Of a stretch of 5,323 nt of DNA, positions 1 to 5,243 are shown in pieces. Each line of letters begins with the position of its first letter. Positions within the stretch are counted from its first letter, which is position 1. Made by a program: the position numbers and the translations under genes. The DNA is from an uncultured Lachnospiraceae bacterium (GTDB lineage: Bacteria > Bacillota > Clostridia > Lachnospirales > Lachnospiraceae): contig CACZQU010000077.1 of assembly GCA_902783305.1 (NCBI GenBank), forward strand, positions 1 through 5,323, read 5' to 3'. The notes below the pieces were generated by a model. The model was not told the DNA's origin, made no database searches, and worked only from the letters and a program-made list of their open reading frames with translations.

Positions 1-116
1 CAGAAAAATATACCATACAAAACAGAATATAGCAAAGCAAAAACTTTTCTTTCGCCTTTCTGATGTTTATTCCCCATGCCATGGCCTAAATTCATATGCC
101 AGGCAACCGTCATATG

Positions 117-148
117 CAAAAATCCTGAACGGCCTGTGTACTGTCAGG
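117..148 (-). terminator. weak terminator candidate after the PAP2 gene
   Basis: Read on the minus strand, CCTGA and TCAGG (144-148 and 124-128) can form a short 5-bp stem around a 15-base loop, followed by ATTTTTGC. It lies 36 bases past the phosphatase stop. The stem is short and the T-run brief, so this is only a candidate. Nothing else in 1-183 looks like a gene; two direct copies of TCATATGC (92-99, 110-117) and a GCCATGGC palindrome (78-85) are present without an assigned role. Confidence 0.25.
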
Positions 149-183
149 CTCGGGGATGTCCTTCTTCAGGCAGGGAGGGGTCT

Positions 184-1134
184 TCAGCAATCCGAATGTG
201 GGCGTTCAAAACGCTTCATACACCATGGAAAGACAAACGTTATATAAAACATCTGGATAAAGCAGGATATGATCGTTCCGGCTATACCGGGAAGCCAGCT
301 ATTCAGCAGCGAATTCAGAATCAGGCTGACCGCATAATAACTGAGAAACCCGGTTGCGAGCCTTGTCATCCTCGTCATCATGGAGACATCTGTCGAAAAG
401 CCGATATAGCGTCTCTCCAGAACCCAGCCTGTCAGGAAACCCAGGCACCAGCCTGCGCCTTTGTATGTATCAAACGCCATCTTCGCGCCATCTACCAGCA
501 GGTTCCCCGCCGCGTCATAATCGGATGGATACGGCTTGACTGCGGCAAAGACTGCCACCGCAGCGCAGACCGCGATCCCGACCCACATCACCAGGATGTC
601 CTTTTCCGGATGCTTATCGACCCATGCAATCAGCCTGACCGTCAGCCACATCACCAGCACCCCGGAGCCTAAGCCTGCAATAATATCCTGAGGTGTATGT
701 ACACCCAGATAATTACGGCTGAGGGCAATCAGCACCGCAATAATTCCAAGCGTAACGCGCAGTGTTTTGGCAAGTTCTTTGCGTATGGCTCCTCCACCGT
801 ACAATGCTCCGGCATTTGTGCTGTGTCCGCTTGGGAAAGAATAACCTGTTGCTGTTTTTATCGCTTCGCTGTCAGGTATGATACGTGCATCTCGGATCCA
901 TGGCCTGTAGACGCAGGCTGTCACCTTCAGGAAACCATTGACCACTCTGCTTCCGCTCCAGCCCATCAGAAGATACATGCCAAAGCTCCTGCTGACGCAC
1001 CAATAGATGAGCGCCGCTATGATCAGTACGGTACTCATCTCCCCGATGTAGCTCATCTTAGACATAAATTTCAGCAGACAGGCGCCAGGACCATTCCGGA
1101 ATTCCTGCCAGATCAAAAGAATACGAATATCCAT
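184..1134 (-). CDS. PAP2-family membrane phosphatase (316 aa)
   Basis: Integral-membrane phosphatase of the PAP2 superfamily (phosphatidic acid, undecaprenyl pyrophosphate or related lipid phosphates). All three signature motifs are visible: K70-x6-R77-P78, then P101-S102-G103-H104, then S139-R140-x5-H146-x3-D150. By family knowledge H104 and H146 are the catalytic histidines and D150 assists H146. Hydrophobic stretches at roughly 33-60, 125-138, 151-170, 180-199, 226-240, 258-279 and 283-304 give a multi-pass topology. The C-terminal half after residue 175 goes beyond the minimal PAP2 core and suggests extra helices, as in the longer clostridial members. The start is fixed by a strong AGGAGG (1142-1147) seven bases upstream. 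It stands alone, separated from the upstream SPOR-like gene by a terminator-like hairpin. The family is firm; substrate (recycling of the cell-wall lipid carrier, or phospholipid turnover) cannot be read from sequence. Confidence 0.93.
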   Translation of the reverse strand: MDIRILLIWQEFRNGPGACLLKFMSKMSYIGEMSTVLIIAALIYWCVSRSFGMYLLMGWSGSRVVNGFLKVTACVYRPWIRDARIIPDSEAIKTATGYSFPSGHSTNAGALYGGGAIRKELAKTLRVTLGIIAVLIALSRNYLGVHTPQDIIAGLGSGVLVMWLTVRLIAWVDKHPEKDILVMWVGIAVCAAVAVFAAVKPYPSDYDAAGNLLVDGAKMAFDTYKGAGWCLGFLTGWVLERRYIGFSTDVSMMTRMTRLATGFLSYYAVSLILNSLLNSWLPGIAGTIISCFIQMFYITFVFPWCMKRFERPHSDC

Positions 1135-1149
1135 ACCATTACCTCCTCC

Positions 1150-1170
1150 CTGCAGCTGCTTTTGCTGCAG
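1150..1170 (-). promoter_or_regulatory. hairpin beside the PAP2 ribosome site
   Basis: A perfect 7-bp inverted repeat, CTGCAGC / GCTGCAG (1150-1156 and 1164-1170) with a 7-base loop, ends directly at the GGGAGGAGG ribosome-binding stretch of the phosphatase gene. In the mRNA the hairpin would sit immediately 5' of the ribosome site. It may influence translation start or mRNA stability; the role is inferred from position only. Confidence 0.4.
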
Positions 1171-1183
1171 ATGCCCGACTTAC

Positions 1184-1202
1184 TGACGTCCTGTGGACGT
1201 CA
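1184..1202. promoter_or_regulatory. perfect palindrome upstream of PAP2 gene
   Basis: TGACGTCC TGT GGACGTCA is a perfect 8-bp inverted repeat with a 3-base centre, about 50 bases upstream of the phosphatase start. It could be a dimeric regulator's operator or a second leader hairpin. I could not find a convincing -35/-10 pair around it, so its position relative to the transcription start is unknown. Confidence 0.4.
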
Positions 1203-1219
1203 TAGGTTGTCTCATTAAA

Positions 1220-1272
1220 GAAAAATACAAATACGAAAGCCCTGTGGTTCTTTTTTATATTCTCACAGGGCT
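1220..1272 (-). terminator. hairpin terminator of the SPOR-like gene
   Basis: On the minus strand, 26 bases after the stop codon of the secreted SPOR-like gene, AGCCCTGTG and CACAGGGCT (1264-1272 and 1238-1246) form a perfect 9-bp GC-rich stem with a 17-base A-rich loop. A T-rich tail with TTTCGTATTTGTATTTTT follows (1220-1237). This fits a rho-independent terminator, although the loop is long and the T-run is interrupted. It separates this gene from the phosphatase. Confidence 0.6.
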
Positions 1273-1297
1273 GTAGGGCTTCTTCCGGAGAATCTGT

Positions 1298-1936
1298 CTA
1301 TCCGATATATTGTCCGGAATATCTCACATAAGCATCAGGATAATACTTCTGTATAACCAGCAGCCTGTCCTGTGCATATTCCTGAGAAGCATAAGGACCA
1401 GCCGATAACGCATACCATCCTTCAGAGTTCAGATTGCTCCATTGAGCAGTATAATATACTTTCGAAGGAAAACCACACGCAGTCAACTCATCTTGTTTCT
1501 GTAAAATTTCTGCGTAGGATTTTGAGGCAGCACACCATACTCCATAGAATGACTTTGGGGTTCCCTGTACATCATCATATCCCCGGCAGTAATCGGAGGT
1601 TTTCATGGATTCAGAAGAAGACAGATCCAGCCGGACATACTCTGAAGTCACGGTATTGTGTCCTTTTCCATTTCTGTCTACTCTATACCAGGCTGCTGTT
1701 GTCATATGAGACAAGCCATTTCCTTCATCCACATAGTCATAAAGCTGAATCGTATAAGTCCCGTCTCCATTGTCCACACAATTGGCATACGGCGGAACAT
1801 ATTCATCCCATGAATGGGAAACATAATAATTCCTTGCCGCCTGACAGAATTCTTCATTCGTTACTGCAAATGTCCCAACGCTTCCAAAAAATACCATAAC
1901 AGCTGCAAGAATAATGCTGATCGTGATTTTCTTCAT
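1298..1936 (-). CDS. secreted protein with SPOR-like C-terminal domain (212 aa)
   Basis: A hypothetical exported protein. Residues 1-24 form a signal peptide (MKK, hydrophobic core, likely cut after GTFA); no lipobox is present. Residues about 27-105 make a small domain with paired cysteines (C31, C53) and a TAAWYRVDRNGKG segment, a pattern I have seen in other clostridial exported proteins but cannot name. A Ser-rich linker (105-112) leads to residues about 130-207, which resemble a SPOR domain: a FYGVWCAASKS strand, a helix with Leu/Gln, a GWYALSAGPYAS strand-turn and a final helix ending in PDAYVRYSG. SPOR domains bind denuded peptidoglycan glycan strands, so a wall-associated role is plausible. 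The SPOR call rests on pattern only. ATG has AGGAGG at 1946-1951 with a 9-base spacer. It has its own promoter and terminator, so it is probably monocistronic. Confidence 0.85.
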   Translation of the reverse strand: MKKITISIILAAVMVFFGSVGTFAVTNEEFCQAARNYYVSHSWDEYVPPYANCVDNGDGTYTIQLYDYVDEGNGLSHMTTAAWYRVDRNGKGHNTVTSEYVRLDLSSSESMKTSDYCRGYDDVQGTPKSFYGVWCAASKSYAEILQKQDELTACGFPSKVYYTAQWSNLNSEGWYALSAGPYASQEYAQDRLLVIQKYYPDAYVRYSGQYIG

Positions 1937-1983
1937 GATTATGATCCTCCTTGATTACGGATTGTTTTTTGTCTGATGAGTGG

Positions 1984-1989
1984 ATTATA
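1984..1989 (-). promoter_or_regulatory. -10 box for the SPOR-like gene
   Basis: A consensus TATAAT on the minus strand lies 47 bases upstream of the SPOR-like gene's ATG, in an AT-rich stretch. The matching -35 position (2007-2012, ACAAAA) is poor, and no TG extension precedes the -10 box, so an activator may be needed or this may be a chance match. Confidence 0.45.
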
Positions 1990-2017
1990 AAACGGGGAAA
2001 ATGTAATTTTGTTTCTC

Positions 2018-2077
2018 ACTTCCGGCTTCGAGGGAAAGATTTCCGGTTTTCCCATCTTCCCTCCGGATTTCAGAAGT
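2018..2077. repeat. imperfect inverted repeat
   Basis: GAGGGAAAGAT (2030-2040) pairs with ATCTTCCCTC (2054-2063) with one bulged A, around a 13-base loop. Outer ACTTC (2018-2022) pairs with GAAGT (2073-2077) and TCCGG occurs on both sides. It lies just upstream of the SPOR-like gene's -10 box and could be a decayed mobile palindrome or a regulatory structure. No second copy is seen in the window. Confidence 0.4.
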
Positions 2078-2171
2078 GCATCCGCTTACAATGACTCCGA
2101 CATCATCACAGAAATCCCCCTTCATTTTTCAACAATTTGCACAATCTGCCTCCAGTTTTATCCTGGCGTCA

Positions 2172-2230
2172 AGGGGGGACGATTCCCACTGACTCATCTT
2201 TCGGATGAATCATCGAGAACCGTCCCCCTT
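2172..2230. repeat. REP-like palindrome, copy 1
   Basis: A 27-position stem (2172-2198 with 2204-2230) around a TTTCG loop, with about five mismatches and one G-T pair. The outer arm reads AAGGGGGGACGATTC on the left and GAGAACCGTCCCCCTT on the right, followed by TTGACTCA. The arm motif GGGGACGGTTCTC/GAGAACCGTCCCC is, from memory, widespread in clostridial and other genomes and linked to REP-associated tyrosine transposases (RAYT, IS200/IS605-like). No such transposase lies in this window. Confidence 0.75.
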
Positions 2231-2343
2231 GACTCACGTATAATCGACCTTTTCCACAATTGAATCTCTGCAGTACCACCCGAAAAATCAAGAGCAGCTT
2301 CTTCCATACCATTCGCACTGACCATGTCCGTACTGAAAGTCAG

Positions 2344-2400
2344 AAGGGGACGGTTCTCACTGACTCATCCTTCGGATAAGTCAGCGAGAACCGTCCCCTT
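2344..2400. repeat. REP-like palindrome, copy 2 (best preserved)
   Basis: Two 27-base arms (2344-2370 and 2374-2400) flank a TTC loop, with only two mismatched positions (C2366/A2378 and A2359/C2385). The left arm begins AAGGGGACGGTTCTCACTGA and the right arm ends GAGAACCGTCCCCTT, followed by GACTCA. It has the same layout and arm length as the copy at 2172 and starts exactly 172 bases after it. Transcribed in either direction it would make a very stable hairpin, and it may stop read-through from the reductase operon. Confidence 0.85.
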
Positions 2401-2437
2401 GACTCAAATCTTCCTCTTGACTCTTGCGATATGAATA

Positions 2438-2613
2438 ACTCCAGCACAAAAGCCATGCTCCACTGCGAGCTTGCCCGCCAGTGAAGCAATGGATTCTTTA
2501 CACGCCCCTATATTCGTATGGAGCGGGGGGGAAGACCCCGTAGAATACGAATATAGGAACATGGTTGTGGGAGCGCAAATCACGGAGCAATCAGCAGGAG
2601 TCCTTTAGCACTG
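2438..2613. repeat. structured dispersed element, MITE-like or RNA-like, copy 1
   Basis: The first 79 bases (2438-2516) are about 90% identical to 5244-5323. The element holds two structural modules: a decayed stem from GCTCCACTGCGAG against CCAGTGAAGC, and a 13-bp perfect inverted repeat with an inner GC stem (2507-2557). The start CAGTGCAAAAAG (as read in the second copy, 5249-5260) is similar to the reverse complement of 2603-2613 (CAGTGCTAAAG), hinting at terminal inverted repeats and a total length of about 172 bp. The right boundary is inferred, since the other copy is cut by the window end. No open reading frame lies inside. It may be a miniature inverted-repeat transposable element or a repeated structured RNA. 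Confidence 0.6.
2507..2557. repeat. 13-bp perfect inverted repeat with inner stem
   Basis: CCTATATTCGTAT (2507-2519) and ATACGAATATAGG (2545-2557) are perfect complements. Inside, CGGGG (2524-2528) pairs with CCCCG (2536-2540) around a 7-base purine loop, with 4x4 unpaired bases between the two stems. No T-run follows on either strand, so this is not a typical terminator. It forms the second module of the dispersed element. Confidence 0.75.
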
Positions 2614-2661
2614 TAAGCATGAATCTGACCTGAACAGATCCATTCATTAACCCGATAGAGT

Positions 2662-4638
2662 TTATTTTCCGGTAATGGTCTCCCCGGCCTTCTTGCCGAA
2701 TACAGCTGTATCTACGACAGCATTTCCACCGAGTCTGTTTGCGCCGTGAACACCACCAGTCACTTCACCAGCCGCGACAAGTCCTTCGATGATGTTTCCT
2801 TCCTCGTCAAGAACATGACCATCTGTATCGATTGTCACTCCACCCATAGTGTGATGCACACTTGCCTGTCTGGGCGTCGCAATCCATGGACCATTCTCCA
2901 GCTTTGTACTGTAAAGTGTACGTCCAAACTCATCCTTGCCGCTTTCTACACTGGCATTAAAGGAATCCACTGTTTCCTGAAGCACAGCAGCGTCCACGCC
3001 GATTTTTTCTGCAAGCTCTTCCAGAGTATCACCGACATAAATATACTCATTGTCAATCAGATACTGGAAGGAGAAACCATCAGCAGACACACCATTTTCA
3101 ATGTCCTCCGCCGTGCCGTCAGATGAAAGGATCGAATAGAACATGGCATCCGGCTGAGAAAGAACTGCCAGGCAGATCTCGTCGCGGCGTCCGTCTTCCC
3201 GGACAAAACGCTTCCCTTCTTTATTTACAAAGATCTCTTCGTCCGTTCCGCTCAGAACAGTCGCCGGATATTTGGTCATCGTTCCGTCTTTGGTATTTCC
3301 AAGATAAAGGAGCTGGATCTGATCCATATCAGTCAGGGAAGCTCCGATTTCAGTCGCCATAGTAATCCCATCGCCTTGTGAGCAGGTAAAGCGGTTTGTC
3401 GTGGGGACTTTGCTCAGATCATCCCATTTTCCGGAGGTATTGTATTCCTGAACCATCTTTCCATTTGCGGAGAATCCGCCGGTAGAAAGAACCACGCCCA
3501 TATTTGCAGTCACTGTAAACTCATTGCCATCCTGGTCAACTGCCTTGACGGCCACAACCTTACCGGCATCATCCTTTACCAGCTGAGTAGCTCTGGAAGA
3601 GCAGATCAGCTGAATCTTGTCAGAAGCATCGATATATTTCGCATAATTGCTGATCATTCCAGTACCCATCTGCATGGTACTGTTGTGCGTTCTCTGCCAC
3701 AACGAACCGGCGCCCTGACCAATGACATCTGTATAGGAAACACCGAGGGTTTCGATCCACTTCATATCGTCATACGCATTGTACGCGAGTTCCTTTACCA
3801 GATTCAGATCACCGATCTTGTCGCCGCCATTCCAGGTCTGAAGCGCATACCATTCCTTTGTATCAAACAGGTCTGTTCTTCCATCTTCCTGGTACTGATC
3901 CCACTGTGCCTGAACCTCTGCCTGCAGCTCGGCATGTTCGTCACTTACAGGTTCCTCCTCCAGGGCGGCTTCGAGTGTCTGTTTAACAGAATCTGTCATC
4001 TCGACCTTACTCTGAAGATCCTCATCCGGGGTATTGTAAATCCCGCCGCAGACCAGCGTATCCCCGCCGATCTCGCCGTTTTTCTCAATTACAATGACAG
4101 AAGCTCCATTCTGCTCAGCGCTGATTGCGGCTGCCAGACCTGCACCGCCGCCGCCTACAACAACGACATCCGCCTCTGCATCCTGCTTCGGTTCCTCGGT
4201 GATCACTTCATCCTTCCACTCATCGGGATTACCGCCTGCCTGGCTGATGCAGTCCCCAATCAGGTTCTTAATCACTGCGCTGGTAATGGTAGCACCGGAA
4301 ATGCCATCCACTCCAAGGCTCTGTGCTTTTACTACTCTCTCAGGAATCACTTCCGTCGGTGCTCCATCTCCATTCGGAACCGCGTTGCCATCAGAATCCA
4401 GAAGTGGAGATCCTATCCCTGCCGTCTCTACATTCGAAATAACGGCTGCAGATACGATAGCGTCCTCGGAAACTTCCACTTCCACTTCAATATCGCCGTT
4501 CATTCCGGAACCTGTCGCAGTATATGTCCCGGGATTCATTGGTGTTTTCGCTGCTGCATCCTGAGTATCCTCTGCCAGCACTGCACTGGTCAGGCAGAGC
4601 ATCATCGTCAGACCCACTGCCAACATCCGTTTTTTCAT
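2662..4638 (-). CDS. secreted flavinylated FAD-dependent reductase, fumarate/urocanate reductase family (658 aa)
   Basis: Exported flavoprotein expected to reduce an activated C=C bond, passing electrons from FMN to FAD to substrate at the cell surface. Residues 1-22 are a signal peptide. Residues about 34-130 are an FMN-binding domain with D111-GISGAT-T117, the site where ApbE-type transferases attach FMN to Thr. Residues 156-656 are an FAD_binding_2 domain: GGGGAG (162-167), E185, GG (191-192), and a C-terminal HHTMGG (595-600) and GANRLGGNA (632-640). Compared from memory with Shewanella flavocytochrome c3, proton donor R402, H504 and R544 correspond to R485, H595 and R635, but H365 falls in IQLLYLG (441-447), where no His is present. 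Urocanate reductase has Tyr there, so the substrate is probably another enoate, not fumarate. An acidic insert covers about 205-275. Start at 4638 chosen for its AGGAGG and signal peptide. It is the second gene after the HxlR regulator. Confidence 0.9.
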   Translation of the reverse strand: MKKRMLAVGLTMMLCLTSAVLAEDTQDAAAKTPMNPGTYTATGSGMNGDIEVEVEVSEDAIVSAAVISNVETAGIGSPLLDSDGNAVPNGDGAPTEVIPERVVKAQSLGVDGISGATITSAVIKNLIGDCISQAGGNPDEWKDEVITEEPKQDAEADVVVVGGGGAGLAAAISAEQNGASVIVIEKNGEIGGDTLVCGGIYNTPDEDLQSKVEMTDSVKQTLEAALEEEPVSDEHAELQAEVQAQWDQYQEDGRTDLFDTKEWYALQTWNGGDKIGDLNLVKELAYNAYDDMKWIETLGVSYTDVIGQGAGSLWQRTHNSTMQMGTGMISNYAKYIDASDKIQLICSSRATQLVKDDAGKVVAVKAVDQDGNEFTVTANMGVVLSTGGFSANGKMVQEYNTSGKWDDLSKVPTTNRFTCSQGDGITMATEIGASLTDMDQIQLLYLGNTKDGTMTKYPATVLSGTDEEIFVNKEGKRFVREDGRRDEICLAVLSQPDAMFYSILSSDGTAEDIENGVSADGFSFQYLIDNEYIYVGDTLEELAEKIGVDAAVLQETVDSFNASVESGKDEFGRTLYSTKLENGPWIATPRQASVHHTMGGVTIDTDGHVLDEEGNIIEGLVAAGEVTGGVHGANRLGGNAVVDTAVFGKKAGETITGK

Positions 4639-4643
4639 GACAA

Positions 4644-4649
4644 CCTCCT
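4644..4649 (-). promoter_or_regulatory. ribosome site fixing the reductase start
   Basis: AAGGAGG followed by TTGTC and ATG (4638) on the minus strand gives a 5-base spacer from AGGAGG. The open frame extends 17 codons further to an ATG at 4689, but that would place charged residues before the signal peptide and overlap the regulator gene. The site lies wholly in the 17-base gap after the regulator's TGA, supporting co-transcription. Confidence 0.85.
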
Positions 4650-4655
4650 TTTCCT

Positions 4656-5057
4656 TCACTGCTTTTTCTCTGGATTTAAATAAATACATTTTTCACACTG
4701 CAAAAGTAAATCCGTTTCCTCTGCTTCTCCTGAACAATTCTTTTGCGACCAGCTGCAGATGCTGCGTATGATGGGTATCAGCGAAGATCCCTTTTCTGTC
4801 AATGTATATTCGACATGAGGTGGGATTTCGTGAAAGTCAATCCGCCTGACGATTCCTGATGAGACAAGCTTATTAAGAGTCTTGGACAATACAGTATCCG
4901 AAATATCAGATATGTACAGCTTCAGCTGGCTGTATCTCAAGGATTCACAGGTTTCAAGTGTACTGATGATACGGACATCCCATTTTCCTCCAAATACCTT
5001 GAGACCATTCTCGATCGGACATCGGACAACTTCCCGTATTTTTCTCTGGTACTTCAT
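4656..5057 (-). CDS. HxlR-family winged-helix regulator with cysteine-rich tail (133 aa)
   Basis: Small DNA-binding repressor/activator of the HxlR family (relatives YodB, CatR, HypR), which bind as dimers. Seen: conserved Cys and start of the fold CPIENGLKVFGGKW (13-26), helix-turn-helix with LRYSQLKLYISDISDTVLSK (40-59), LNKLVSSGIVRR (61-72), and the wing IPPHVEYTLTEKGSSLIPI (78-96). In YodB-type proteins the N-terminal Cys senses thiol-reactive compounds. The tail is unusual: C101, C108 and a C121-x2-C124 pair, besides C13 and C36, extending past the usual ~110 residues. Start at 5057 preferred: GATGAGG lies 6 bases upstream and Cys falls at position 13; an ATG at 5087 would add ten residues without a ribosome site. 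Its TGA is 17 bases before the reductase ATG, so the pair is an operon. Probably controls itself and the reductase in response to substrate or electrophile (inference). Confidence 0.9.
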   Translation of the reverse strand: MKYQRKIREVVRCPIENGLKVFGGKWDVRIISTLETCESLRYSQLKLYISDISDTVLSKTLNKLVSSGIVRRIDFHEIPPHVEYTLTEKGSSLIPIIRSICSWSQKNCSGEAEETDLLLQCEKCIYLNPEKKQ

Positions 5058-5063
5058 ATAAAA

Positions 5064-5070
5064 CCTCATC
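5064..5070 (-). promoter_or_regulatory. ribosome site supporting the regulator start
   Basis: GATGAGG on the minus strand, 6 bases before the ATG at 5057. It is a moderate match, but better than anything before the ATGs at 5069 or 5087, and gives the regulator the N-terminal length usual for its family. Confidence 0.5.
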
Positions 5071-5123
5071 TGCTGTTTTTGCTGCATAAATATTGTAATA
5101 CATAACAGAGCAAAATAACAGTT

Positions 5124-5141
5124 ACTAATAAATTATTTAGT
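5124..5141. promoter_or_regulatory. candidate HxlR operator (18-bp palindrome)
   Basis: ACTAATAAATTATTTAGT matches its own reverse complement at 14 of 18 positions, with perfect ACTAA/TTAGT ends and a central AATT. It covers the -10 region of the operon promoter, about 67 bases upstream of the regulator gene. Size and symmetry suit a dimeric winged-helix protein, and HxlR-family genes are often autoregulated. AT-rich palindromes arise easily by chance, so this is tentative. Confidence 0.4.
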
Positions 5142-5158
5142 GGCTTTCACGTAGTCAA
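5130..5158 (-). promoter_or_regulatory. candidate promoter of regulator-reductase operon
   Basis: TTGACT (5153-5158, 5 of 6 consensus) is followed 17 bases later by TAATTT (5130-5135, weak -10). A closer match, AATAAT (5132-5137), has a 15-base spacer. Transcription would start near 5123, leaving a leader of about 65 bases. A second -10-like TACAAT lies just before the alternative ATG at 5087 but lacks a -35 box. The -35 box is the outer end of a REP-like arm. Confidence 0.45.
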
Positions 5159-5181
5159 GGGGACGGTTCTCATTGACTCAT
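5154..5181. repeat. REP-like element, half copy 3
   Basis: GTCAAGGGGACGGTTCTCAT followed by TGACTCAT matches the left arm of the 2344 copy with a single difference over about 25 bases. The expected right arm (GAGAACCGTCCCC) cannot be recognised in the following bases, so this is a truncated or decayed copy. Its outer end supplies the TTGACT used as the -35 box candidate of the regulator-reductase operon. Confidence 0.75.
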
Positions 5182-5243
5182 GATGCGCTGATGAAACCAT
5201 TTCCTCCGGGGTACTACTCACGATTAACCGTAAATGATCTATG

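Larger units (their letters stand above)
1937..2661. other. 725-bp gene-free region packed with repeats
   Basis: No credible coding sequence is present between the SPOR-like gene and the reductase operon. The only longish open frame (2009-2263, plus strand) runs through a palindrome and has no family resemblance. Contents in order are the SPOR-like gene's leader and -10 box, an imperfect inverted repeat (2018-2077), REP-like palindrome 1 (2172-2230), about 110 bases with nothing recognised, REP-like palindrome 2 (2344-2400), a structured element of about 170 bp (2438-2613), and 48 bases to the reductase stop. No strong T-tailed terminator follows the reductase; the only small stem there is ATCTG/CAGAT near 2622-2639. 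Confidence 0.8.

Noticed and set aside
76..672. 198-codon plus-strand open frame
   Set aside because: Lies antisense to the PAP2 gene; rich in Cys, His, Pro and Arg without any domain, and has no ribosome site. The minus frame carries all PAP2 motifs.
697..1218. 173-codon plus-strand open frame
   Set aside because: Antisense to the N-terminal half of the PAP2 gene and its leader; low-complexity composition typical of a shadow frame.
1372..1899. 175-codon plus-strand open frame
   Set aside because: Antisense to the SPOR-like gene, which has a signal peptide and AGGAGG; this frame is His/Ser-rich without recognisable structure.
2231..2250. Plus-strand promoter from TTGACT and TATAAT near 2230-2245
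   Set aside because: The two boxes are only four bases apart, far short of the 16-18 needed, and no plus-strand gene follows.
2009..2263. 84-codon plus-strand open frame in the gene-free region
   Set aside because: Runs through an inverted repeat and REP-like copy 1, so the codons are explained by the repeats; no ribosome site or family resemblance.
2507..2557. rho-independent terminator for the reductase
   Set aside because: Stem is strong but has no T-run on the minus strand after it, and it is part of a dispersed element.
2172..2613. CRISPR array
   Set aside because: Repeats are few, unequal and palindromic at large spacing, with no regular unique spacers and no cas genes.
4094..4564. 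156-codon plus-strand open frame
   Set aside because: Another antisense shadow within the reductase, dominated by Pro, Ser, Thr and Ala, opposite the FMN-domain and FAD-motif region.
3685..4683. 332-codon plus-strand open frame
   Set aside because: Fully antisense to the reductase gene; Cys/Leu/Ile-rich shadow of a codon-biased gene, no signature motifs.
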